Part shown: piece after piece, positions 1 through 9,047 of the stretch | Position numbering within the stretch: the first letter of the stretch is position 1 | Layout: every line of letters begins with the position of its first letter | Source: CAYVOV01 sp964453525 | GTDB taxonomy: Bacteria > Chloroflexota > Dehalococcoidia > Dehalococcoidales > UBA2162 | Length of the DNA: 64,000 bases | Assembly (NCBI GenBank): GCA_964453525.1 | Contig: CAYVOV010000008.1 | Coordinates: 1 to 64,000 of the forward strand | Direction: 5' to 3' | Notes under the pieces: generated by a model | What the model saw: only the letters and a program-made list of their open reading frames with translations | Database searches by the model: none | Told to the model about the DNA's origin: nothing | Position numbers and translations under genes: made by a program

Positions 1-800
1 CTTGACTGGAATGATAACAGCGAGAGCGACCTTGACGGCTACAATGTCTACCGCAGCCTGACCAGCGGCTCCGGTTACACGAAGATAAACGGAAGCTTAC
101 TGGAGACGAGTGATTACATGGACACCGGGCTTACCGGCGGTATTACCTACTACTACGTGGTAACAGCAGTAGACCTGGCTAGCCACGAGAGTGGTTACTC
201 CACCGAAAGCAGTGCCACTCCGACCGACCTACCTCCGGCGGCTCCTGCCGGCCTGGTTGCTACCCCGGGCGACGCTCAGGTAAGCCTTGACTGGAATGAT
301 AACAGTGAGAGCGACCTTGACGGCTATAACGTCTACCGGAGCCTGACCAGCGGCTCCGGTTACACGAAGATAAACGGCAGCCTGTTAACGTCAAGCGATT
401 ATAATGACGCCAGTGTCACTAACGATATTACCTACTACTACGTGGTGACGGCGGTAGACCTGGGTAGCAATGAAGGCAGCAATTCCAGTGAAGCCAGTGC
501 TACCCCCAACGCACCGCCGGCAGCACCTAGCGGATTAATTGCCAATTCTGGTGACTACCAGGTATATCTTGACTGGGATGATAACAGCGAGGGTGACATC
601 GCCGGTTACAACGTCTACCGCAGTCTCACCAGCGGCTCTGGCTATAGCAAGGTAAACGGCAGTCTGGTGGTAATCAGTACCTTTACGGATAGCACGGTTA
701 CCAATGATGCCACCTACTATTATGTGGTTACTGCGGTGGATACCATAGACAATGAAAGCGGCTACTCTTCTGAGGTCAGCGCTACACCTACCGGCCTGAC
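1..800 (+). repeat. Tandem FN3-encoding DNA repeats, ~282-285 bp period
   Basis: Units start near bases 1, 286 and 568 with the same opening word (cttgactggaatgataacag or a close variant). Units 1 and 2 are almost identical over their first ~90 bases, whereas unit 3 has diverged more. The close DNA match of neighbours suggests recent duplication or gene conversion. Confidence 0.8.
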
Positions 801-1236
801 TCTGCTTGATGACGGCTTCGAGGGTGACCCCTGGGATGCCAACTGGGATGGTAATGAAGGTACCACCTGGACTCAGAGAACTAATGTAGTCCATACCGGC
901 AGTTATTCTGCCAGAGGTAGATTCAATGCTCCGGGTAATATCACCTCAGACGATTTGGACGCGTCGACAGCAGTCGATAACATCTACGTGGAATTCTGGT
1001 TCTACCCGAGAAGACTCGAGGCCGGTGACGCTGTTGTCGAGATATATAACGGTAGCACCTGGGATACCATATTCGATATGGTTAATGGTACCAATAACGC
1101 CTGGAACTACTACAGCAGCAATATAACCGGTTCCCAGTACTATATCTCCAACTTCAAGATAAGGTTTAACGGTTCTAACCTGGCAGTTGATGATGTAATC
1201 TTCATCGATGACGTCTTGATAAAGACCAACCAGTAG
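1..1236 (+). CDS. Fibronectin type III repeat protein, 5'-truncated by window edge
   Basis: The frame is open from base 1, so the gene begins outside the window and the first ATG at 118 is not the real start. The visible part holds one partial and two complete fibronectin-III-like modules of 94-95 residues, each with the run LDWxDNSExDxxGYNVYRS and the strand TYYYVVTAVD. After base ~800 comes a different all-beta C-terminal domain of about 140 residues, rich in W, N, D and Y, resembling carbohydrate-binding or MAM-like beta sandwiches; this assignment is weak. There is no membrane anchor at the C-terminus. FN3 arrays of this kind occur in secreted or surface proteins of bacteria. The enzymatic or binding part, if any, must lie upstream of the window. 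Confidence 0.85.
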   Translation, partial: LDWNDNSESDLDGYNVYRSLTSGSGYTKINGSLLETSDYMDTGLTGGITYYYVVTAVDLASHESGYSTESSATPTDLPPAAPAGLVATPGDAQVSLDWNDNSESDLDGYNVYRSLTSGSGYTKINGSLLTSSDYNDASVTNDITYYYVVTAVDLGSNEGSNSSEASATPNAPPAAPSGLIANSGDYQVYLDWDDNSEGDIAGYNVYRSLTSGSGYSKVNGSLVVISTFTDSTVTNDATYYYVVTAVDTIDNESGYSSEVSATPTGLTLLDDGFEGDPWDANWDGNEGTTWTQRTNVVHTGSYSARGRFNAPGNITSDDLDASTAVDNIYVEFWFYPRRLEAGDAVVEIYNGSTWDTIFDMVNGTNNAWNYYSSNITGSQYYISNFKIRFNGSNLAVDDVIFIDDVLIKTNQ

Positions 1237-1268
1237 TGTCAGGAGAATAACTCTCCTGACACTACTGG
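1230..1268 (+). terminator. Strong hairpin overlapping the stop codon of the FN3 gene
   Basis: A perfect 17-bp stem (arms 1230-1246 and 1252-1268) closes a five-base loop. The TAG stop at 1234-1236 lies inside the left arm. No T-run follows, so it is either a factor-assisted terminator or an mRNA 3' stabiliser. Confidence 0.55.
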
Positions 1269-1312
1269 ACAGGCACATTCTGCTGAGGCTGGTGCTTTCG
1301 ATTGTCCCGGTC

Positions 1313-1318
1313 TATAAT
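1313..1318 (+). promoter_or_regulatory. Candidate -10 box upstream of the LRR lipoprotein
   Basis: TATAAT lies 53 bases before the GTG start at 1371. No convincing -35 box is seen at the expected distance, so the call rests on the -10 hexamer alone. Confidence 0.3.
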
Positions 1319-1370
1319 ATGAGACAGAGCTGTAATTCCAATGGCATGGAATAATTTAGAGGATTAGAAA

Positions 1371-2462
1371 GTGAAAGGGAAAACAATATGGCTAGCATTA
1401 AGTTGTCTGGTGATAACAGCCATATTATTGATGTCATGCGGCTCGTCAGGGGAAGCTGAGAAAACAGCAGCTGACACAACAATTACTTTCACTGACCCGA
1501 ATCTTGAGGCAGTCGTAAGAGAGGTTATCAATAAGCCTGCCGGCCCCATTAATCCCTCAGACCTGCGAGGACTTACCTCGCTGTCCGCTTCAAAAAGAGA
1601 TATCAGCGACCTGACCGGACTTGAGTTCTGTACTGACCTTACCGAGCTCCAGCTTAACGAGAACAATATCAAGGACATCTCGGTACTGGCTTCACTCACC
1701 AACCTTACCACCCTCTACCTCCGCCGGAACCAGATAGGTGATATCTCACCTCTGGAGTCGCTGACTGACCTTACCGAGCTGCATATGGAGTTTAACGAGA
1801 TAAGAAGCACCGCTCCGCTGGCTTCACTTAGGAATCTCACCGTGCTTGAACTTACCCATAACAAAATAGATGATATTTCGATGCTGGCATCACTGAAAAA
1901 ACTTACCAAACTTACACTTAATGAGAATCTGATAACCGATATTTCGGCTGTATCGACGCTCACCAGGCTGAAGTCACTGTGGCTTGGCTACAACCAGATA
2001 GGCGATATCTCAGCACTGGAGTCACTATCCAGTCTAACCGAGCTGCACCTTGAATTCAATAAAATAAAGGACATTTCACCACTTTCCGCTCTGACCAGTC
2101 TCACCATTCTGGAACTGACCAATAACGAGATAAGTAACATTTCAGCACTGTCCTCCCTGACCGCACTCACCTGGGTCTACCTTCGCTGGAACAAGATAAG
2201 TGATATTTCAGCGCTGGCTTCACTGACCGAACTCACCTGGGCTTACCTTGAATGGAATCAGATAAGAGACATTTCACCGCTCACATCGCTGACCAACCTT
2301 ACCAAGGTCACCCTCGCCTCCAACCAGATAAGTGATATCTCACCGCTGGTCTCTGTTTCCAGTCTGGAGGAGATTTCCCTTGATAATAACCCTATGAACA
2401 GCACCTCGATTGACGTCTATATACCTCAACTTGAGGAAAGAGGTGTGAACGTCCACTGGTAA
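1371..2462 (+). CDS. Internalin-type leucine-rich repeat lipoprotein
   Basis: This 363-residue protein begins with a lipoprotein signal: a hydrophobic stretch then the lipobox LMSC near residues 20-23, so it is probably lipid-anchored on the outer face of the membrane. After a short cap it has about 12 leucine-rich repeats of 22 residues with the pattern LTxLxLxxNxIxDISxLxSL, typical of internalin/SDS22-type LRRs. The last repeat runs into a short C-terminal cap. The start is GTG at 1371, with AGAGGA a few bases upstream. LRR arrays of this kind usually bind proteins or carbohydrates; the ligand cannot be read from sequence. The array contains an internal duplication of a four-repeat block (bases ~1729 and ~1993, 264 bases apart). 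Confidence 0.85.
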   Translation: MKGKTIWLALSCLVITAILLMSCGSSGEAEKTAADTTITFTDPNLEAVVREVINKPAGPINPSDLRGLTSLSASKRDISDLTGLEFCTDLTELQLNENNIKDISVLASLTNLTTLYLRRNQIGDISPLESLTDLTELHMEFNEIRSTAPLASLRNLTVLELTHNKIDDISMLASLKKLTKLTLNENLITDISAVSTLTRLKSLWLGYNQIGDISALESLSSLTELHLEFNKIKDISPLSALTSLTILELTNNEISNISALSSLTALTWVYLRWNKISDISALASLTELTWAYLEWNQIRDISPLTSLTNLTKVTLASNQISDISPLVSVSSLEEISLDNNPMNSTSIDVYIPQLEERGVNVHW

Positions 2463-2727
2463 TATTTTTAAAATATAACAAGCACTGTCTTTTCTAACCA
2501 TCAGCCTGTTAATAGAGCTATTTCATAAGCTTCAGAGAACGTTATATCACCTCGTCCGATTAGAACAGATATCCCTGATGTTGTCACGCCGGCCAGATGA
2601 TTCTTCAGTCTGGCTATATATTTAATTAAATGGTATTATAGAATAAAAGCGTAACATACAACTGAACTGATACTGAGTGACTATCATCACCTTTCATTAC
2701 TGCAGCAGGTGATAAAAGGAGTGAGAG

Positions 2728-4176
2728 ATGGATATATTGCTTATTGACCCGCCTTATGCGAGCTTAAGAGGTGTCTCGGCAGATTGTTGCTATAACGTAG
2801 GTCAAACAAGTCTGGCAGCGTATCTTCGAGAAGGTGGTATTGAATCCACCATACTGATGGGCGACCCGTTAATGGACCTAGGTATTGATAATATCTGGCC
2901 GGCAGTCCAGACGGATGGACAGGTTATTTACGGACCCGACGCACTGATAAAAGCCTGGGACAACTATGCAGCCATATTAACCGATAGGAATCATTATATC
3001 TGGCAAAAGCTGAAGGACATAGTGCGTGAATCAAATCCAATGGCCGTAGGAATAGCCTATTTAACAACAAGTAAACCTTCGGTCGAGATGGTAGCGAGCC
3101 TTATTAAAGAGGTCAATCCTGATATTAAAATAATTGTCGGCGCCAGTCACCCCACCTTTCTCCCCGATGAAGTAATGCAGAATCAGGACATAGATTTTAT
3201 TGTAAGAGCCGAAGGTGAAATCCCCCTTCTTGCCTTAATGAAAGAACTAAAAAAAGATAGCCCCAGATTTGATACAGTTCCCGGAATCTGCTACAGGGAT
3301 AGCGATATGCAGGTGAGATATACTCCCAGTCCTCCTCTAATCGGTAATCTAGATGAACTGCCGCCGCTTGCCAGGGACCTTGTAATGAATTCTGATTATG
3401 AATTATATCCGGTTCATAATATTTCCACGGCGCGTGGTTGTCCTTACACATGTTCATTTTGCTCTGACAGGAGTCTCTGGGGAGGAAAAGTGCGACGCCG
3501 CAGTCTTGATAGCGTTATTGAAGAGATGAAATTCCTCAAGGATACGTACACAATAAGGTCTATAGATATTACTGACGGGACCTTCACCTATGACAGAAAG
3601 TATTTAAAGGAGTTCTGTGAAAGACTGATTAGTCTCGACCTGGGAGTTCCGTGGAGATGTACCGCCAGGTATGACAATATGGATGAAGAATTGATTAAAT
3701 TGGTTAAGCGTTCTAACTGTGCCGGGCTATACTTTGGCCTCGAATCGGGCTCCGAGCGAATACTGCAATCAACTGACAAGAAGACCACTCTGGAACAGAT
3801 TATCTCAGTAAATAAGATGATTCATGATAACGATATATATACAATAAATTCAGTGATTATGGGACTTCCCGATGAAACCGAGGAAGACATGCAGGAAACG
3901 CTGAGAATAATGAGAGAGATTCATACTGATTTCTTTGATGTTAGTAACTATACTCCGCTGCCGGGTACTCCGCTATATGATGCAATGAGCGAAGAGGAGC
4001 AGGACAGTTTAGATTACCTGAAGCTGGGATTTAAATCCTATAATAATTATTTTGCGAAGCGGGTGCCACAGGAGAAATTTTATAAATATCTGTATGAAGC
4101 CCGCGAGATAGATGACGCCGCTATTCAGAAAGCTCTCGCTCGCTTACAAGCCCAGATGGAGAAGTCCGGGAATTGA
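2728..4176 (+). CDS. B12-binding-domain radical SAM protein
   Basis: The 482-residue protein has an N-terminal cobalamin-binding-like Rossmann domain (opening DILLIDPPYAS, residues ~2-150) followed by a radical SAM core with the cluster motif CPYTCSFC (CxxxCxxC) near residue 240. A C-terminal helical extension follows. This layout matches the BchE/P-methylase/hopanoid-methylase class of enzymes, many of which do methylations or ring rearrangements on unreactive carbons. The substrate cannot be deduced. The ATG at 2728 has a strong AAGGAG ribosome site. It stands alone between an LRR lipoprotein and a convergent GNAT, so context gives no pathway. Confidence 0.85.
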   Translation: MDILLIDPPYASLRGVSADCCYNVGQTSLAAYLREGGIESTILMGDPLMDLGIDNIWPAVQTDGQVIYGPDALIKAWDNYAAILTDRNHYIWQKLKDIVRESNPMAVGIAYLTTSKPSVEMVASLIKEVNPDIKIIVGASHPTFLPDEVMQNQDIDFIVRAEGEIPLLALMKELKKDSPRFDTVPGICYRDSDMQVRYTPSPPLIGNLDELPPLARDLVMNSDYELYPVHNISTARGCPYTCSFCSDRSLWGGKVRRRSLDSVIEEMKFLKDTYTIRSIDITDGTFTYDRKYLKEFCERLISLDLGVPWRCTARYDNMDEELIKLVKRSNCAGLYFGLESGSERILQSTDKKTTLEQIISVNKMIHDNDIYTINSVIMGLPDETEEDMQETLRIMREIHTDFFDVSNYTPLPGTPLYDAMSEEEQDSLDYLKLGFKSYNNYFAKRVPQEKFYKYLYEAREIDDAAIQKALARLQAQMEKSGN

Positions 4177-4215
4177 CTTCTGCCGCAGAGTAATATACGG
4201 TATCACCGCTGCTGG

Positions 4216-4689
4216 TCACTGAAGTGATTTGGACATGCGGTACAGGTATAACCTCTGGTGATTCTCAACGGGTATGGAATCTTCCTTTCCGACACTGTAG
4301 CCCAGAGATTCCCAGAATTCCCTTGAGACAAGCGACCCATCCAGATTTATTGTGGTAAGCTTTTCTTCGAGCGCTTTATTCTCCAGTTCCCTCACAATCA
4401 TTTTACCTATGCCGCTGTGCTGGTACTGAGGCGCGACGTATACTCTGCTGATATGGTCACCTGCCAGGGTACCAGTTCCAACTACCTCTCCGTTGTACAC
4501 GGCTACTATCGTATAGCCTTCGGTGCCATCACTAAGGATTTGCTGTTCAGAATGATAGTCTTTGAAGAGCTTTACCGCCTCTGGAGGATAAACTCCCCGA
4601 TACGAAATATCAATCGTATTCTGAAGCAGTCCGTATATAGCCGTGATGTCTTTTTCTGTAAACTCCCTTATTTGAATATCCTGTTTCAC
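4216..4689 (-). CDS. GNAT family N-acetyltransferase
   Basis: The protein has 157 residues. The acetyl-CoA-binding signature of GNAT enzymes is visible as VAPQYQHSGIGKMIV (Q/RxxGxG/A type), near residues 90-105. The length is normal for a single-domain GNAT. It follows the pyruvate kinase gene in the same direction after 33 bases and may be the last gene of the glycolytic operon. The start is GTG. The substrate, a protein N-terminus or a small amine, is unknown. Confidence 0.8.
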   Translation of the reverse strand: MKQDIQIREFTEKDITAIYGLLQNTIDISYRGVYPPEAVKLFKDYHSEQQILSDGTEGYTIVAVYNGEVVGTGTLAGDHISRVYVAPQYQHSGIGKMIVRELENKALEEKLTTINLDGSLVSREFWESLGYSVGKEDSIPVENHQRLYLYRMSKSLQ

Positions 4690-4722
4690 TGTAAACTTTA
4701 CGCTCGTGGTTAATATCTACCA

Positions 4723-6171
4723 CTATTTGACGGAATTACCTATTCTTTCAACTTTGAGCAGGTTTGTTGTGCCGGCAATGCCGACAGGCACGCCTCCGGT
4801 GATAACTATCAAATCACCCGACTTCGCAATTCCCGTGTCCCTGGCCAATTCGGCCGCGGTTGAAAAAAATTCGTCCACGGAAGAAGACCTGTAAACATGA
4901 AACGGGTAGACACCATGGTAAAGCAGAAGCCTTCTGGAAACATCGCTGCCGGGTGTTATCGCCAGAACCGGAACCCCGGGACGGTACTTGGATACCCGCC
5001 CTGCCGTGCTGCCCGACTGGGTGAAGGCGACAATAGCTACGGCTCCCAGGCTTTGCGCAGTGTGGCAGGCGTTATAGCTGATTAGTTCGTCTGTCTCCCG
5101 TTGAATCCACTTGCCTTTTTCCTGCAGCGAACTTTCATAGTCTATTCCTCGCTCCGTCTCCAGAGCGATTCTTGACATGGTCCGAACCGCAGCAACGGGA
5201 TATTCACCTATAGATGTTTCTGCGGAAAGCATTGTGGCATCAGTGCCGTCGAATATCGAGTTAGCAATATCGGTTACCTCGGCACGAGTCGGACGGGCGG
5301 CAGAGACCATAGATTCCAGCATCTGGGTGGCGGTGATTACCGGCTTGCCGCTGCGGTTACATTTCCGGATTATCTCCTTCTGTACCAGCGGCAATCTTTC
5401 AAGGGGAATATCAACACCGAGGTCTCCCCTCGCTACCATTATCCCGTTACTGACTGAAAGAATCTTATCAAAGTTTTTAACCGCCTGGACACGCTCTATT
5501 TTGGCAATAACCGGAATATCAATGTTATTTTCACTCAAAATTGACCTGACAGCAGCCACATCTCCGGCATTGCTGACAAAAGAGATAGCCAGGTAATCGA
5601 CATTTTCCTTTATTGCAAAAAGTATTTGCTCACGCAGTATATCGTTAACAAAAGGGGCTGATGATTCCATGCCCGGGACTACCAGTCCCCGGTTATCGGT
5701 CAATACACCACCAACCGTCACCCGGCACTTTATACTTTCGGCATCCTTGTCCAGTACTTTTAACTGCATGGCTCCGTCATCAAGCAGAACCTCATCACCC
5801 GCTTTGATATCTTTAACCAGTCCGGGCAGGTTCACCGGTACCAGTGCAGCCTCACCTTCGATATCACCTGTTGTCAGGGTAAGCAGGGCACTTTTATGCA
5901 AAACTGCCCTACCGCCTTTCAATCTACCGGTACGGTATTTCGGGCCGGGCAGGTCAATGAGAATAGCCACCGGTATCCCTAGACGCCGGCTGACTCTTCT
6001 GATTATTTGAATATAATTTGAGTGGTTTTCATAGCTGCCGTGCGAGAGATTCAGCCTGGCGGTATTCATACCGGCCTTTATAAGGCGTTCGATGAGCGGT
6101 GCGGTATCACTCGCTGGCCCGATGGTACAGACTATTTTTGTGCGTCTTTTATAGATACCGGACTGTTTCAC
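4723..6171 (-). CDS. pyk: Pyruvate kinase
   Basis: Pyruvate kinase makes pyruvate and ATP from phosphoenolpyruvate and ADP. The 482 residues show the family hallmarks in order: RRTKIVCTIGPAS at the N-terminus, ARLNLSHG, the substrate and metal-binding segment AKIERVQAV, MVARGDLGVDIP, and TQMLESM followed by PTRAEVTDIANSIFDGTDA. The C-terminal allosteric domain is present and the length is normal. The start is GTG, with AAAGGA eight bases upstream. It lies 36 bases after pfkA, in an operon that also carries a ROK kinase and a pyruvate/oxoacid:ferredoxin oxidoreductase, so its product can be oxidised by its neighbours. Confidence 0.97.
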   Translation of the reverse strand: MKQSGIYKRRTKIVCTIGPASDTAPLIERLIKAGMNTARLNLSHGSYENHSNYIQIIRRVSRRLGIPVAILIDLPGPKYRTGRLKGGRAVLHKSALLTLTTGDIEGEAALVPVNLPGLVKDIKAGDEVLLDDGAMQLKVLDKDAESIKCRVTVGGVLTDNRGLVVPGMESSAPFVNDILREQILFAIKENVDYLAISFVSNAGDVAAVRSILSENNIDIPVIAKIERVQAVKNFDKILSVSNGIMVARGDLGVDIPLERLPLVQKEIIRKCNRSGKPVITATQMLESMVSAARPTRAEVTDIANSIFDGTDATMLSAETSIGEYPVAAVRTMSRIALETERGIDYESSLQEKGKWIQRETDELISYNACHTAQSLGAVAIVAFTQSGSTAGRVSKYRPGVPVLAITPGSDVSRRLLLYHGVYPFHVYRSSSVDEFFSTAAELARDTGIAKSGDLIVITGGVPVGIAGTTNLLKVERIGNSVK

Positions 6172-6207
6172 CTGATTGTCCTTTACATTTCCACACTAAA
6201 ATCCGCT

Positions 6208-7176
6208 TTAATCAGCCAGATATTTAAGTAAACCGAGAAGGCTTGGCTGGAGTGGTTTCTTCTTCTCCCAGGTATCCTTAAGGGGAGTATAAGCGATTTC
6301 GTTGTTTATCTCACCAACCATATATCCTCCCTTATTGTCAATTAATGCCTCAACGGCTGCGATTCCCAACCTGCTGGCCAGAACACGGTCGCGTGCCGTA
6401 GGCGAACCACCACGCTGGATGTGTCCCAGGATTACTACCCTGGACTCGCAATGAGCTTTCTCCTTCACTTCCTCGGCGATACGGAAGCTATCTCCCGGTT
6501 GTTCTCCTTCGGCTACAATCACAATAGCGCTTCTTTTACCGGCAAGGAAGTTTTTCTGCAAGCGTGAACAAAGCTCGTCGACATTCATTGACATTTCGGG
6601 AAGAATAAATTCTTCAACACCTCCTCCGATGCCGCTCTTCAAAGCGATGAATCCGGTATGGCGTCCCATTACCTCAACAAAGAAAAGGCGGTCATGAGAA
6701 GCGGCAGTATCACGAATTCTGTCTATAGCCTCCAGAGCGGTGTTTATGGCCGTATCGTATCCAATTGTGAAATCGGTGCCGTAGCAGTCATTGTCTATCG
6801 TTCCCGGAACACCGATGACACTGATACCGGACTCCTCTGAAAGCAGGGTGCCGCCGCGGAAGGTGCCGTCTCCACCGATAAGTACCAGGCCGTCAATTTC
6901 CGCTTCTTCAAGAGCGCGGATTGCCTTCTCTCTTCCCTCTTTTGTACGGAAGTCCTCAGAACGAGCGGTACCCAGTATGGTGCCACCCTGATGGATGATA
7001 TTGGCGACTGCTCTTCTATCGAGGCTCATAACATTACCATGGATAAGCCCCTCATAGCCCCGCAGAATTCCAATAATTTCAAGGTCGTTGGCAAGTGCTG
7101 CCCGGACTGCCGCCCGGATGCAGGCATTCATTCCCGGAGCATCGCCTCCACTTGTCAAAATACCGATATTTCTCAT
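6208..7176 (-). CDS. pfkA: ATP-dependent 6-phosphofructokinase
   Basis: Phosphofructokinase phosphorylates fructose 6-phosphate to fructose 1,6-bisphosphate. The 322-residue protein has the nucleotide loop TSGGDAPGMN, the GGDGTF segment and PGTIDND. Glycine in GGDGT and in PGTIDND is the pattern of ATP-using rather than pyrophosphate-using enzymes. The frame is open for 50 codons further upstream, but the ATG at 7176 has a perfect AGGAGG site and begins the conserved MRNIGILTSGG segment, so it is the true start. The stop of the upstream ROK kinase is only ten bases away, indicating one operon. Confidence 0.96.
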   Translation of the reverse strand: MRNIGILTSGGDAPGMNACIRAAVRAALANDLEIIGILRGYEGLIHGNVMSLDRRAVANIIHQGGTILGTARSEDFRTKEGREKAIRALEEAEIDGLVLIGGDGTFRGGTLLSEESGISVIGVPGTIDNDCYGTDFTIGYDTAINTALEAIDRIRDTAASHDRLFFVEVMGRHTGFIALKSGIGGGVEEFILPEMSMNVDELCSRLQKNFLAGKRSAIVIVAEGEQPGDSFRIAEEVKEKAHCESRVVILGHIQRGGSPTARDRVLASRLGIAAVEALIDNKGGYMVGEINNEIAYTPLKDTWEKKKPLQPSLLGLLKYLAD

Positions 7177-7186
7177 GTTGACCTCC

Positions 7187-8179
7187 TTACCGATTAATAA
7201 GTTTTTCAATCTCATCGAGGGCAAAGACAGCGGCGCCGATAACGCCGGAATTACTTCCCAGTTCAGCACGGGCGAACCGTACCGACTGATAAGGTTGGGC
7301 AAAAGCCCTTTTCTTCGCCTCTTCATAGGCAGGCTTGAGCAGCATATCGCCTATATTCGAAAGTCCACCGCCGATTACTATTATTTCCGGATTGAATATA
7401 TTTACCAGGTTCGCCAGACCAACTCCGACATAATATCCGGTCACGGTAATGAGTTCCTTTGCCAAGTTGTCATTTTCACGGGCAGCGGCATGGACTTCTT
7501 TCGCCGTAATCTTCTCTATGTCTTCTCCGGCGTGGCGAAGAATAGATGTTTCGGCCCCTTCCCCGATGCGGCGCGTAGCCTCTCTTGCCAGAGCAGTGCC
7601 TGAAGCCAGTGTTTCCCAGCAGCCCCGGTTGCCGCAATCACATATTGGACCTTCATCATTGATTGTCATGTGTCCTATTTCACCGGCAGTGCCGATGGTA
7701 CCGGCATAAATCCTGCCGTCAATAATAATACCTCCGCCGATGCCGGTACTGAGAGTGATATATATGATATTATGAAAACCTCTGGCAGCCCCGAAGCGCA
7801 TTTCTCCGAAAGCAGCAGCATTGGCATCATTGATTAGAAAGGTCTTTTTACCGAGCTTTTTCTCGATGATATCAAGTATCGGTACATCTTTCATTACCGG
7901 CAAATGGGGTGAAGTATAGAGAATGCCGCTTTGGGGATTGGAGGGTCCGGAGACGGCCAGACCCACCGTGATAAGCTCTGAAATCGAAATCTGAGCCTGG
8001 TCGAGTGTTTTGCCCACTGATTCAGCGGTCGCTTCAATAATAGCTTTATAGTCTTTTTCGGCGGGAGTAATGTTGTAGTCCTGGGCAAGAATCTCTCCCC
8101 GGGAATTTATCACCGCCGATAGTATCTTGGTCCCGCCGAGGTCAATTCCAAGAGCTATTGTATCAGGATTCCGGTTCAT
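7187..8179 (-). CDS. ROK family sugar kinase (glucokinase-like)
   Basis: The 330-residue protein has the ATP-binding N-terminus GIDLGGTKI, the catalytic region INDANAAAFGE and the ROK zinc motif CDCGNRGCWE (residues ~175-185). ROK kinases with this intact zinc motif usually phosphorylate glucose, mannose or related hexoses. There is no N-terminal helix-turn-helix, so it is a kinase, not a repressor. Its place directly before pfkA and pyk suggests that it feeds hexose into glycolysis; glucokinase is likely but not proved. Confidence 0.9.
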   Translation of the reverse strand: MNRNPDTIALGIDLGGTKILSAVINSRGEILAQDYNITPAEKDYKAIIEATAESVGKTLDQAQISISELITVGLAVSGPSNPQSGILYTSPHLPVMKDVPILDIIEKKLGKKTFLINDANAAAFGEMRFGAARGFHNIIYITLSTGIGGGIIIDGRIYAGTIGTAGEIGHMTINDEGPICDCGNRGCWETLASGTALAREATRRIGEGAETSILRHAGEDIEKITAKEVHAAARENDNLAKELITVTGYYVGVGLANLVNIFNPEIIVIGGGLSNIGDMLLKPAYEEAKKRAFAQPYQSVRFARAELGSNSGVIGAAVFALDEIEKLINR

Positions 8180-8188
8180 TAATCATCT

Positions 8189-9046
8189 CTACATGAATTC
8201 GCTGAGAAGTCCTTCAAATTTCTGCGGGTCGAGTTCTTGCCTGACCAGCGGCATTTCTTTTAATGCCGGTAGCTGCTCTTCGTAGACGGGTCTTTCCTTC
8301 TTAAATATAATTCCAATCGGTATCGTGTCACCCCATTCCTCCGCTCTGGCAAGTGCTGCCTGCCTGTCTTCCGGATTGTAGTCCGGTTTGTCATCGAGCC
8401 GGTATACCCGCTCCCGGTACCACTGGTAAGTATTTTTCGGGTTGAATGAGACACAGGGTTGAAGTATGTCTATCAGGGAGAAGCCCCTGTGGTTAATTCC
8501 CGCCTTTATTATATCCGAAAGATGGTCTGTATCACCGGCGAATCCCCGGGCAATGAAGCTGGCATCCGAAGCCAGCGCCAGCGCAACAGGGTTGAGAGGC
8601 TGTCCCGCTCCCAGTGGAGTAGTCCGGGTAATAAAACCGGTATCGCTGGTTGGGGATGCCTGTCCCTTGGTCAGCCCGTAGACCTGATTATTGTGTACCA
8701 GATAGGTGATATCAACATTCCGCCGCATACTCGCCAGCAGATGTCCGACACCTTCGCCATATGCTCCGCCGTCACCGTCAATACCGATAACTGTGAGCTC
8801 ATGGTTGGCTATTTTAGCGCCGGTAGCCACCGGCAGAGTCCTGCCGTGAAGACCGTTAAAGACGTTTCCCCGTGTATAGTGAGGAAGCTTGGGTCCCTGT
8901 CCGATTCCGGAGACGAAAAGCAGCCGGTGCGGTTCTATTTCAAGCTCGACAAGAGCCTTTTTTAACGCCTGTAAAATGCCGAAGTTACCGCAGCCCGGAC
9001 ACCAGGCGTTAGCTACCGTGCTAACGTAATCATCAAGTGTGACCAT
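8189..9046 (-). CDS. 2-oxoacid:ferredoxin oxidoreductase, beta subunit
   Basis: The 285-residue beta subunit binds thiamine diphosphate. It has the N-terminal WCPGCGNFG cysteine motif and the TPP/Mg segment GIDGDGGAYGEGVGH, typical of the 2-oxoglutarate/pyruvate ferredoxin oxidoreductase (KorB/PorB-like) family. With the alpha subunit it oxidatively decarboxylates a 2-oxoacid to the acyl-CoA and reduces ferredoxin. The substrate (pyruvate, 2-oxoglutarate or branched-chain oxoacid) cannot be fixed from sequence. The ATG lies one base after the stop of the alpha subunit, so translation is coupled. Confidence 0.93.
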   Translation of the reverse strand: MVTLDDYVSTVANAWCPGCGNFGILQALKKALVELEIEPHRLLFVSGIGQGPKLPHYTRGNVFNGLHGRTLPVATGAKIANHELTVIGIDGDGGAYGEGVGHLLASMRRNVDITYLVHNNQVYGLTKGQASPTSDTGFITRTTPLGAGQPLNPVALALASDASFIARGFAGDTDHLSDIIKAGINHRGFSLIDILQPCVSFNPKNTYQWYRERVYRLDDKPDYNPEDRQAALARAEEWGDTIPIGIIFKKERPVYEEQLPALKEMPLVRQELDPQKFEGLLSEFM

Positions 9047-9047
9047 A

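Noticed and set aside
6208..7326. 372-residue version of PfkA
   Set aside because: The extra 50 codons overlap the ROK kinase and lack a ribosome site; the ATG at 7176 has AGGAGG.
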